In this document: positions 25,922-41,703 of the stretch, one piece after another | How the letters are laid out: every line of letters begins with the position of its first letter | How positions within the stretch are numbered: the first letter of the stretch is position 1 | NCBI GenBank assembly: GCA_963281255.1 | Contig: OY725488.1 | Span: forward strand, 372,001 to 436,000 | Origin: Aphrocallistes beatrix | Taxonomy: Eukaryota; Porifera; Hexactinellida; Sceptrulophora; Aphrocallistidae | Direction of reading: 5' to 3' | Length of the DNA stretch: 64,000 bases | Made by a program: the position numbers and the translations under genes | Notes under the pieces: generated by a model | Database searches by the model: none | The model's input: the letters and a program-made list of their open reading frames with translations, nothing else | What the model was told of the DNA's origin: nothing

Positions 25922-26326
25922 ATGACTAACAATCTCAAAAAACCCTACCCCTTCAGTGATCATGATAATAAGAAAACATTGGAAAACTGTGGAGAACATT
26001 TTGACAAGAAACTCGGGCGTAAAATCAACTCCGATGAGTCCCAGCATTGCACTTCACCTGCACTCCTCTCCTGGGACCACCCAACTACTATGTCATCACT
26101 GCAAACTGAAAGTTACATCGAAAAATCTTACAACAGATCAGAGATCACTCGCTATCCTAAGCATTATGATGCCGCAGTTAGGAAAATTAAGGGACCATCA
26201 GTTTCTGACAATTCCCATAAACTCATCTTCCCTCTTCAAGAGCAACACCCTACTCCTCTCGCGGTCATAGCAGAGACACAACCTCGAGACAAGTCCGCTC
26301 ATCTCTGGGCTTATTCATATCACTAA
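25922..26326 (+). CDS. TEX36: TEX36 homologue (testis-expressed family)
   Basis: A 134-residue open frame from the ATG at 25922. It resembles TEX36: the pattern YPFSDHDNKKTLENCGEHFD followed by KKLGRKINSDESQH matches the vertebrate block of the form PFS-x-HDN-x-x-x-LEN-x-G with a trailing LGRK and QH. A second shared block is YIEKSYNRSEITRYPKHYDA. This recognition is from memory. Vertebrate TEX36 is about 186 residues with roughly 60 residues before this block, so an upstream exon may exist; I could not find one. The protein is soluble and basic. TEX36 function is poorly known, with testis-enriched expression. It ends 131 bp before GPD2, on the same strand. Confidence 0.68.
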   Translation: MTNNLKKPYPFSDHDNKKTLENCGEHFDKKLGRKINSDESQHCTSPALLSWDHPTTMSSLQTESYIEKSYNRSEITRYPKHYDAAVRKIKGPSVSDNSHKLIFPLQEQHPTPLAVIAETQPRDKSAHLWAYSYH

Positions 26327-26457
26327 ACAATTTTTATTTTATTTTCCCGCAATACTACTCTATCACATGAATTCACTTACTCACCGTACATACACTAATT
26401 CGGGTATAGTTACCATAATGCTAATTGCTAAGTTGCTTGGAAGTGCTAGTAGTCCCT

Positions 26458-28677
26458 ATGCGCCGTCTGGCAGGAGGAATTCTATTCGTGAGCGGCGCTG
26501 CTTCTGTTGGTGCCTGTCTGCACCTATCACGTAGGAGGCGAGACCTGCCCTCCCTATCTCCTCACGAGCTGCACTTGAAGGGGCCCGGAATCCTGAATCG
26601 GGTGCTAGCTGAGCCGAGCTTGGTTCCAGAGATTGGAGAGTGGCCTGAGCTGAGAATCCCGTCCAGATCGGAACAGATACAAACTCTTCGGTCCGACCAG
26701 GAGTTCGACGTCCTGGTGATCGGAGGTGGTGCCACTGGGTGCGGGGTGGCACTGGACGCTACCACTCGCGGCCTGAAGACAGCTCTGGTTGAGAAGTTCG
26801 ACTTTTCCTCTGGCACCAGCAGCAAGAGCACGAAACTGATCCACGGCGGAGTCCGCTACCTGCAGAAGGCAGTCCTCGGACTGGACTACGAGCAGTACCG
26901 GCTGGTGCGGGAGGCGCTGCAGGAGCGATCGAACCTCTTACAAATAGCCCCGCACCTCGCGCAGCCCCTCCCCATCATGCTGCCCATCTACTCGCTCTGG
27001 CAGATCCCCTACTTCTGGGCCGGCATCAAGTGCTACGACCTGGTGGCAGGCAAGGAGGTGCTGCAGAAGAGCTACTTCGTGTCACGCGCCAAGGCACTGG
27101 AGATGTTCCCCATGCTGAATAGGCAGAAGCTGAGAGGAGCCATCATCTACTATGACGGACAGCACAACGACGCTCGTATGAACGTAGCAGTGGCGATGAC
27201 GGCGGTACAGAGAGGCGCCACAGCGGCCAACTACGTGGGGGTTCTCTCTCTCCTCAAGGACCAGGAGGGAAGGGTGCGGGGCGCTAGAGTGAGGGAGCGG
27301 TTTTCGCAGGCAGAATGGGACATACGCGCTAAAGTGGTCATTAATGCGACCGGGCCTTTCACAGACAGCATCAGGACGATGAGTGATCCTCAAGCCATGC
27401 ACATCTGTCAGCCGAGCGCGGGCGTCCACGTGGTGCTCCCCTCCTACTACAGCCCTAAGCACATGGGACTCCTCGACCCCAACACCAGCGACGGCAGGGT
27501 CATCTTCTTCCTGCCCTGGGAGGGGAAGACGGTGGCAGGAACCACGGACAGTCCCATCTCTGTGACACACACGCCTCAACCAAGCGAGACTTCGATTCAG
27601 TTCATCCTGAGCGAGATCAGGAACTACCTGGACCCCGGACTCACCGTCCGTAGGGGAGACGTCCTCGCCGCTTGGTCCGGCATCCGCCCCCTGGTGTTGG
27701 ACCCTACCTCCAAGGACACTCAGTCCATCTCCCGCAACCACGTGATAGAAGTGGACAAGCACGGACTGGTCACGATAGCGGGCGGGAAGTGGACCACGTA
27801 CAGGTCCATGGCAGAGGAGGTTGTGAGCAGTGCTGTGGGGGAGAGGGGACTCCGGACAACGGGCCCCTCACAGACGCTGGGACTCATCCTGAACGGAGGC
27901 GAGAAGTACCATCCCCTCCTCTTCGTGCGTCTCATCCAGGACTTCGGGCTGGAGCACGAGACTGCCTGGCACCTGGCGCACTGCTACGGGGACAAAGCGG
28001 CGGAGGTAGCCAGGCTGGCTTCCTTCACTGGCAAGAAACACCCCCTAGTGGGCCGCAAGCTCGCAGAAGACTTCCCTTACATAGAAGCAGAGGTGCTGTA
28101 CGCGATGAAGGAGTACGCGTGCACTGTCAGTGACGTCATAGCTCGCCGTCTCAGTCTGGCGTTCCTGAACGTGCAAGCAGCAGAAGTAGCTGTGTCGCGA
28201 GTCGCAGAGATAATGGGCGACCAGCTGGGGTGGAGCTGGAGCGAGAGGGAGTCTCAGGTGCGAGAGGCGAGGGAGTACCTGGAGAGCATGGGGACGAAGG
28301 TGCGGGAGGAGATAAGGAGCTCAGCTTCTGAGCGGCAGTTCGATGAGAAGGAGCTGCAGGACTTGAAGAAGAAGTTCAGAGAGTTCGACAAGGATGAAGA
28401 TGGGCAGATCAGTGTGTTGGATATGCGGAAAGTTCTGGAGAATCTGAAGCAACGCGTTTCAGAGCAAGAGCTGCGTGAGTTAATCTCGGAAGTTGACACT
28501 AATCGCAATCAGACGATTGAGTTTGACGAGTTCGTCCAGCTGGTCGCATCTCTAAGAGCCGGGACCGTTACTGACAGTCGGTTCGGAGCTCTGATCCAGC
28601 AGCAGGACTTGAAGAGGAAGCAATTCACTGATCTCTCCAATAAGATCCCCGTTGAGAAGAGCGGAGGCGGGGTTTAA
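26458..28677 (+). CDS. GPD2: GPD2, mitochondrial FAD-dependent glycerol-3-phosphate dehydrogenase
   Basis: Intronless 739-residue protein (human 727) from the ATG at 26458; the frame upstream is closed by a stop. GPD2 oxidises glycerol-3-phosphate to DHAP on the outer face of the inner mitochondrial membrane and passes electrons to ubiquinone. An N-terminal hydrophobic anchor (about residues 5-22) precedes the Rossmann motif VIGGGATGCG (88-97), SSGTSSKSTKLIHGGVRYLQ, INATGPFTDSIR, VLAAWSGIRPLV and AGGKWTTYRSMAE. Two C-terminal EF-hands have loops DKDEDGQISVLD (644-655) and DTNRNQTIEFDE (680-691). The first is fully canonical; the second has Gln in place of Gly at position 6. Calcium activation is known for the family. 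The gene is markedly richer in G+C than its neighbours. Confidence 0.97.
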   Translation: MRRLAGGILFVSGAASVGACLHLSRRRRDLPSLSPHELHLKGPGILNRVLAEPSLVPEIGEWPELRIPSRSEQIQTLRSDQEFDVLVIGGGATGCGVALDATTRGLKTALVEKFDFSSGTSSKSTKLIHGGVRYLQKAVLGLDYEQYRLVREALQERSNLLQIAPHLAQPLPIMLPIYSLWQIPYFWAGIKCYDLVAGKEVLQKSYFVSRAKALEMFPMLNRQKLRGAIIYYDGQHNDARMNVAVAMTAVQRGATAANYVGVLSLLKDQEGRVRGARVRERFSQAEWDIRAKVVINATGPFTDSIRTMSDPQAMHICQPSAGVHVVLPSYYSPKHMGLLDPNTSDGRVIFFLPWEGKTVAGTTDSPISVTHTPQPSETSIQFILSEIRNYLDPGLTVRRGDVLAAWSGIRPLVLDPTSKDTQSISRNHVIEVDKHGLVTIAGGKWTTYRSMAEEVVSSAVGERGLRTTGPSQTLGLILNGGEKYHPLLFVRLIQDFGLEHETAWHLAHCYGDKAAEVARLASFTGKKHPLVGRKLAEDFPYIEAEVLYAMKEYACTVSDVIARRLSLAFLNVQAAEVAVSRVAEIMGDQLGWSWSERESQVREAREYLESMGTKVREEIRSSASERQFDEKELQDLKKKFREFDKDEDGQISVLDMRKVLENLKQRVSEQELRELISEVDTNRNQTIEFDEFVQLVASLRAGTVTDSRFGALIQQQDLKRKQFTDLSNKIPVEKSGGGV

Positions 28678-28827
28678 TTGTTAAATGTATAGTAATGTTG
28701 CAGGCTGTAGTTAATTATTCGAGTGGTGTGATAAAATATATTTTCACTCTATTTCTTCCTCTTCTACGAGTCATAGAGATTGGCAGCAGGCCGATGACTG
28801 ATTCTGATTTTGTTGGTTGACTAGTTG

Positions 28828-35492
<6,665 letters not shown>

Positions 35493-35709
35493 CGTCTGAA
35501 TATTCTGGTGTGTAAATTACCACTTAGCTTCCTTTCAGAATACTGTATGAGTGTATAGTATTTCCCAATAGCAGCTTCTGTCATATCTTAATATAATAAT
35601 CTACGTATAATTGTTGTGAATATAGTGCAGTTAATAGTTATATATTGCTCACCGTGCAAATTGTTTGAACAATCGATAAGTGATAATTATATTTCTTGAG
35701 AAACCCACA

Positions 35710-35715
35710 AATAAA
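35710..35715 (+). terminator. Likely EXOC7 polyadenylation signal
   Basis: AATAAA 217 nt after the EXOC7 stop codon on the coding strand. Confidence 0.45.
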
Positions 35716-35988
35716 ATGATGCGATTGGTATTGAACTTAATAATTCGATAAGAATTATTGAAGTTTGTTGACTAAAATTAGATTAAATCCAGTATTTGAT
35801 AGAAATACTCTTGATTAATCGATGGCCAGATAAATTATTTTATTCTCTATGGGAGGTAGTACAAACTCATGTGACATATACATTCAGATGAGATGTTTTA
35901 AATTTTATTAAAATGAGACCAAGCAGATGTGCTACACTGTAGAGCCACGTCTGATGTTGTTGCACCTGCTTCCTAAGATTAGTCTACT

Positions 35989-36054
35989 TGTTGCAGTGCA
36001 AACGCGAGATTGGTGTACACGCGTGTACACCAATCTCGCGTTTGCACTGCAACA
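35989..36054. repeat. 66-bp perfect palindrome without spacer
   Basis: Every base from 35989 pairs with its partner up to 36054; the axis lies inside TGTACACGCGTGTACA. The outer arm reads TGTTGCAGTGCAAACGCGAG. Pairing fails immediately outside. It is GC-richer than its surroundings. See findings. Confidence 0.97.
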
Positions 36055-36773
36055 TACTTACTGATGCAGAGTATTTATACCAATCACTTACACGCAATAT
36101 GGGTCCATTAAATTAATTTGGGTTACATTATAGCAATTTATTCAGGGTTTGAACAACCTACATGTGTACGATGTCGCGCCTAATCTTAACGCCTATATTA
36201 ATTAATTAATTAATACGTATAATATTTGTGGTAGAGGCCTATACAACTTATTATACATCATTAGAGGGATCAAAACAGTGATGTAACAAAAGTATTATTT
36301 GCGAACTAGTTGGACGTAAATTGACTTTATTCTCAGCTAGAATCACATTAATTTATCTGACTAATAGTGCATGAATTTTCCTAGAAAAAGACTACAATTT
36401 ATTAAGACAGGAGTATCTTAATTATACACATATATGCACATAGACCCCACTTCACAAGACTCAAATGCTTGTCATGAATGGGGCATATAATAAAAAGTTT
36501 TAAATTTTTTGTATAAAGTAATCATGTATTGAACGAGTCAATTAGAGTTAATATTGAGAAAGATAATTTTGAAATTTTTATGATCCTGCTGGTTTGAACT
36601 GAAAATGCTTGTCAGCAGACCAGCATTGGCTGTCACTTGGGATGCAATAAGAGCGAAATGGGACTCGTCCTAGTACGAAGTCCTTGTTTGTAGCCCCATT
36701 CCTCCGATTGCCCTCTAGCTTGATACTTCGGAATCATTTATACTATCGAATTAGCGTATTTATTATCAGAGTA

Positions 36774-38181
36774 ATGAGCGTATTTGCTTGGGGTTGCGGT
36801 CGTTATGGACAGCTTGGAAACGGTCTACTCGACAACAAAGCTTTACCCGTGAAGATGGACCTCTCCTTACTCGCGACTAAAGAGGAAGAGGTGCCAATGC
36901 ATGTGGTGTGTGGGTCCCACTGTACATTCGTGATAACGAGCAAGCAGAATGTGTACGTGTGTGGGATGGGTCGCTACGGGAGACTGGGGGTGGGGACACA
37001 GAAGGATCACACATTTCCAGTTCCAGTTCAGTTACCAGGACACATTTTGAACCTCTCTAGTCGATTCACTCACTCTTCCTCCGTGGACACCTCCGGACAG
37101 GTTAGTGAGTTATTTGTGTGCTTATTTTATGACCCACAAACTTTGATGCCTTTTATCCTGCTAGTTATACTGCTGGGGATCGACCCACGCTCTGTCCTAC
37201 CCTGTCATCGGTGCAGATTCGGATGCGGACGGTCCGAATAAAAAGGAGATGGGGGCTGGTAAAGCCAGCGCTTCTATGGCGGATATCTTGATCCCAGCCA
37301 TCATTGATGTGCCCCTGCTAGATGGCATGGACCGAGTAGTGGCAGTAGCCTGCGGACATAACTTCACACTTGTGGTAGCTGAGTCTGGAATGGTGTTTTC
37401 GTGGGGGAATGGGAAGCATGGGGTGTTGGGACATGGCGATGAGAGCAATGTGGCGAGGCCTACGCTTGTGGAGAGCATCCGTGGGCTCAGGTAGGTTGGT
37501 GGAACTCGAGTAAAGAATTAAAAGAAACAAAATATTCACTCTTCCGCTTTTAGAATCGTTTCGGCTGAGTGTGGAGCTAACATGTCAGCGCTTTTGACCG
37601 AAGACGGAAAGCTGTTCACAGCTGGATGCTCGAAGGAGTACGCTCTTGGCCATGGTCCAATGTCAGGTCCAGTCAAGAGTTTCAAACCGGTCGAGACTTT
37701 ATTTAGCGAAAAGTTAATGTGAGTAGAACTCATAGTTGATTTGAGAATGGTTCGTTATAATTTGTGTTCGTCCAGAGATTGCAGCTGCTCTCCTGGAGAA
37801 CACCATCGCCACATGCTGGCGTGCACCGAGACAGGAACCGTCTACTCGTGGGGAGACGGGAACAAGGGGAAGCTAGGGAACGGAACTCAGAACTCGGTAG
37901 AATGGCCGACACCCATTGACCAGCAGCATTTCTTGGGACAGAGAGTAGTCAAGGTGGTCGCGGGCGGACTGCACAGTCTGGCCCTCACTGAGAATGGCTT
38001 GGTTTTCAGCTGGGGATGTGGGAGTGATGGAAGACTGGGTCACAAGGAGGCAATCGGACACAGATATTTATACAAGGAAACTGTCCCCCGTCTGGTGGAG
38101 TCGCTGGCATCAATGGGTCAAGTCACAGACATAGACTGTTCCTACTATCACTGCTCCGCCATTCTCAGCACCAAGCTATAG
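36774..38181 (+). CDS. RCC1-repeat (beta-propeller) protein
   Basis: Four exons (36774-37100, 37165-37490, 37554-37718, 37776-38181) join in frame to 407 residues. The protein is almost nothing but RCC1 repeats: FAWGCGRYGQLGNG at the start, VCGMGRYGRLGVGT, VFSWGNGKHGVLGHG, VYSWGDGNKGKLGNG and VFSWGCGSDGRLGHK, enough for a single seven-bladed propeller. No other domain is present, which excludes HERC and ALS2 types. It is the size of RCC1, RCCD1 or SERGEF but I cannot assign it to one. Family members act as Ran exchange factors or chromatin and trafficking adaptors. The start was set at ATG 36774 because the first repeat begins there. Confidence 0.85.
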
Positions 38182-38259
38182 GGCAGTGCCAGATCTCCAC
38201 GAAACCTCTCATACTTTACCATTACCTATTGCCAGCTTTTCTAACTTGTACAGATGGAC

Positions 38260-38296
<37 letters not shown>

Positions 38297-38576
38297 ATCC
38301 ATGCTTGCACTCCTGTCTATTCAAGCTAGCAGATTCGCTACTGTATAAAATACACTAGTCCTGCCTGCGTAAGTCTGATCTCATGTATGTATTCATACCT
38401 GTTCATTACATACTTATTTTCTTAATACGAATGGGGTATTAATATCATTAGACAAGTATCAATCATTCAGTATATGACGCATACTTGGTGAGGTTTGGGA
38501 GATTCGAGTATAATATAGCTATATCTGATGAATTAACGATTTTTTAATAATTATTAGATATTTTAATACTTGTGCA
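38182..38576. other. Spacer between RCC1-repeat gene and UFD1, with (TC)n
   Basis: Contains the (TC)14 microsatellite at 38263-38290; otherwise AT-rich with nothing recognised. Confidence 0.5.
38263..38290. repeat. (TC)14 microsatellite
   Basis: Twenty-eight bases of pure TC dinucleotide repeat, followed by one interrupted unit. Confidence 0.95.
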
Positions 38577-39554
38577 ATGTCTAATTTGTTCCAACCTGAT
38601 TTCCGGTTAAATCTCCCTGGGCGGATGCCTTTTATACCTTCAATTGGTGCCGGCGTGTTCAAGGGTGACTTCAGCTGCTACTCTATGGCCCTGTACCAGC
38701 TTGAGAGCAACATGTACGAGTCAGGAGGCAAGATAGTCCTCCCAGCTTCAGTTTTGGAGAAACTCACTCGCATGAACATTGAGTACCCCATGCTCTTCAA
38801 GCTGACACACCATCTCTCCAAGCGCTTCACACACTGCGGAGTTATCGAGTTCTCGGCGCAGGAGGGGCGTGTCTACACTCCTCACTGGATGATGAACATG
38901 CTAGAAATAGGTGAGGGTGAACATGTCAGTTTAGAGTACGTGTCCTTGGTGCCATGTACCTACGCGAAGTTCCAGCCGATCACGAACGAGTTTCTCGATC
39001 TAAGCAACCCTAAGTCACTTCTCGAGCGAACCCTGCGCTCATTCGCGTGTCTCACACTGGGTGACGTCATCACGATACATCACATCGGCAGTCAGTTTCA
39101 GCTTCGAGTGCTCGAGTTGAAACCGGACGAGGCTGTTACTATCATTGAATGTGACATGGAAGTGGACTTCGCACCGCCTGAAGGCTACCAATCTCCCAAG
39201 AGGAAGATCCCAGCGAAAGAGGAGATGATGGAAACAGATGAGTTGGATACTGATGCGTTAGCTGCTGCTAATAGCCAGCAGAGCTTCTTCGCTTTCAAAG
39301 GAGCTGGACAGCGTCTGGACGGTAAAACGAAGGCAACAGATTCTGGAGTGAGTAGCAAGGTACCCATGAAGAGGGGAATCCCTAACTATGACTACAAGCC
39401 TAATAAAATTAACTTCCCATCTGCTAAGAAATTAAGCAAAGCTTACGCTGAGAATAATGATGAAACAGTTCCAGAGGACCAATTTTCTGCTTTTACAGGA
39501 AAGGGGAATGTTCTTAAGAAGAGACCCAACGCTAAGAAAGGCCCTGAACATTAG
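38577..39554 (+). CDS. UFD1: UFD1, ubiquitin-recognition cofactor of p97/VCP
   Basis: Single-exon 325-residue protein (human 307). UFD1 with NPL4 recruits p97/VCP to polyubiquitinated substrates in ER-associated and chromatin-associated degradation. The N-terminal double-psi barrel domain (about 18-195) shows GGKIVLPASVLEKLTRMNIE, YPMLFKL, CGVIEFSAQEGRVYTPHWMM and LEYVSLVPCTYAKFQP. Two p97-binding SHP-type boxes follow: FFAFKGAGQRLDGK and FSAFTGKGNVLKK near the C-terminus. All parts of the family are present. Confidence 0.96.
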   Translation: MSNLFQPDFRLNLPGRMPFIPSIGAGVFKGDFSCYSMALYQLESNMYESGGKIVLPASVLEKLTRMNIEYPMLFKLTHHLSKRFTHCGVIEFSAQEGRVYTPHWMMNMLEIGEGEHVSLEYVSLVPCTYAKFQPITNEFLDLSNPKSLLERTLRSFACLTLGDVITIHHIGSQFQLRVLELKPDEAVTIIECDMEVDFAPPEGYQSPKRKIPAKEEMMETDELDTDALAAANSQQSFFAFKGAGQRLDGKTKATDSGVSSKVPMKRGIPNYDYKPNKINFPSAKKLSKAYAENNDETVPEDQFSAFTGKGNVLKKRPNAKKGPEH

Positions 39555-39786
39555 GCTTCCAGAATGCAGTGCATGTATCTAGATGTTCATAATATGAGAT
39601 TTGTGAGCTTATTCTATTAATGGCAAAAAAAGGAGATTATAACTTCTGCCTAGGCACATCGGTTTACCAACTAATGACACTTGTCATTGATCCATTGTGT
39701 CTAGGTGGGATGAAGACATTCCATTATACTATAACAGTGTTGTTTTGCTATTTAACATCTAACTTGAATACTATATTGGAACTAGA

Positions 39787-41307
39787 ATGATTTATACCTG
39801 GATAGTATACTACATATTAATTTTTCTAATATCACATGCCCCTACTCAATTGACTCCCACTAAATCCAATGAAAAACTGTACCAAAAAGGGCAGCAGTCC
39901 TATGACAAACTAAACCCCTCCAAAGGCAGCAAGGCAGGACACAGCTGCATGGCAGAGGCTTTCTCGCAGCTGAATGCAACCTGTGCCACACTTGATGATG
40001 AAGTTGCACTGAGTTTCTTGGCTCTGAAGTTCACTCAATGTCACTTCCAAGCTTCTCAGAGATCGCTAACTCAAGCTTGCAGTGACATTAGTAAAATAAA
40101 CGAGTCCATTACGAACTGTACTAAGAATATGAGTGATAATGCTTTCTTGGTTTACACGGACTTCTACACTCACACACGTTCATCGTGCTATTATATAGAG
40201 GAAAAGCTTTGGCAAGAAAAAACTGACAACACCATATCAATACTCAGCCAAGTAGCTGAGGAGTCTGCTGATAAAATGCAAGAATCTTTAGATAATAATA
40301 ATGAACTTCTCAAAGGCCAGGGGAGAATTCTCGACAAGGCCTCTGAGCTGAACAAGCAACAGGACAGCATGCAGGAGAAGTTGGACGAGAACCACTCCAA
40401 GATGGACCTCCTCTCCAAAGAGATCGGAGAATTTTACGCCATGGCAACCGATCTATTCTCGGCAGTCTCTGTCAGCCTCTTAAGGTTGGAGCAGATGGTG
40501 AAAATGGTTTTGGGAGAGACGCAGCAGCTGTCATCTTTCCTTTTCTACATAACATTCATTGTCTCTACGTTCATACTTACATTCCCCATGAGAACGAGTA
40601 GGGCCAGGATGAAGATTCTAGGCGCCACATTGCTGCATTTTCTTTTTGAGAAACTCCTTTTCACTCTCATCTACTCGCTGGCTCCGGAGTACAGCAATAA
40701 CGTGATGGGGGTGTTGTACTACACTCGTTTTATCATTGTCCTCCTATCGCTATTCATCTTGCTGCACACGGGCTACCATTACAACGACTACGAGAAGTTA
40801 CTGATGTCTATCGGCACTAAGCTAGATCGGGAGAGAATTGAGAATGAAAAATTCCGGGAAGACATTCGGAAAGAAATGCAACTTAACACCTCTTCTCTTC
40901 ATGAGAAATCGAACAAATTCTCAACACCCTCTAAACCTGATTCAAGGCAGAAATTTCCTAACAGCAGACACTCGATCCATCGCCACAGAAAGCGATTCGA
41001 CTTCCAAATGTCTTCGAATCCTAACACTGACTACAACCCTCTCCCGGACACCTGTCAATCCTCCGACGTGGATAGCGAGCTTGTGGTTGAACCTTTAGAG
41101 TTCACACCCATGACTTCCCTGGACTATGACAGTGGAGTGGAGGACTGCGTGGTTAGAAAAGAACTTCAGATAAGTTTGCCAAAATTTGACCTCTCTACTT
41201 ACCACTCCCCTCGCTCCTCTCCCTACCACGAGACTCCCACCAGGTCCACTCCCTCAAGGCAAGACTCCAGAATAGAATCCCCCTACAACCTAAGAGCTAG
41301 AAAGTAG
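39787..41307 (+). CDS. Brambleberry/Kar5-family nuclear membrane fusion protein
   Basis: Single-exon 506-residue protein. A hydrophobic N-terminus (residues 3-17) should be a signal peptide. A cysteine-rich luminal region follows (Cys54, 66, 85, 98, 111, 134), with AFSQLNATCATLDDEVALSF and KFTQCHFQAS, then a coiled coil (about 145-240) and three membrane segments (about 250-268, 276-298, 309-327). The tail of 180 residues is polar and ends YNLRARK. This layout matches yeast Kar5, plant GEX1 and zebrafish Brambleberry, which act in nuclear envelope fusion at karyogamy or in early embryos. Family assignment rests on architecture and the cysteine pattern. It is intronless. Confidence 0.8.
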   Translation: MIYTWIVYYILIFLISHAPTQLTPTKSNEKLYQKGQQSYDKLNPSKGSKAGHSCMAEAFSQLNATCATLDDEVALSFLALKFTQCHFQASQRSLTQACSDISKINESITNCTKNMSDNAFLVYTDFYTHTRSSCYYIEEKLWQEKTDNTISILSQVAEESADKMQESLDNNNELLKGQGRILDKASELNKQQDSMQEKLDENHSKMDLLSKEIGEFYAMATDLFSAVSVSLLRLEQMVKMVLGETQQLSSFLFYITFIVSTFILTFPMRTSRARMKILGATLLHFLFEKLLFTLIYSLAPEYSNNVMGVLYYTRFIIVLLSLFILLHTGYHYNDYEKLLMSIGTKLDRERIENEKFREDIRKEMQLNTSSLHEKSNKFSTPSKPDSRQKFPNSRHSIHRHRKRFDFQMSSNPNTDYNPLPDTCQSSDVDSELVVEPLEFTPMTSLDYDSGVEDCVVRKELQISLPKFDLSTYHSPRSSPYHETPTRSTPSRQDSRIESPYNLRARK

Positions 41308-41703
41308 GAATATTGACGAACAACCCTATCACTTTCAAACTCTTTTATCTCCGTAACTCGATCTATTTGTTTAGGACATCCCGTGTAACTGGTTGCTGCT
41401 AGTATATACGTACACTCTCACTCTAATCAGATATACCTAGACTGGACACTAGTCTAATACCTTGTTCTACCTACATGATTACATTTAGTACAAATTTTCG
41501 TCTTTTATAGCTTAAAAAATGTAAATGTAAATCCATCGACAATCCAACATTTATTTGTAATGAGTGTTATTATAAGATTATCGATAGCTAAATCTACTTG
41601 GAATCCTCTCTTCTTAATTTTCTGTAAAATTGGTTAGTCTACGAAGTTTTGCTATTTCTAGCTGCATTATTAATGTACAGTGTGAGTGTGCAGATCTGAT
41701 GTT
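41308..41703. other. Intergenic spacer before the RhoGEF gene
   Basis: About 400 bp of AT-rich sequence. Nothing recognised. Confidence 0.5.

Larger units (their letters stand above)
35493..36773. other. Intergenic region with a long perfect palindrome
   Basis: About 1.28 kb: EXOC7 3' UTR with AATAAA at 35710, the 66-bp palindrome at 35989-36054, a TTAA-type simple repeat at about 36196-36213, and otherwise AT-rich DNA without a recognised gene. Confidence 0.6.

Noticed and set aside
27082-27762. 226-codon minus-strand frame inside GPD2
   Set aside because: An antisense shadow of a GC-rich coding region; its composition is explained by the GPD2 codons.
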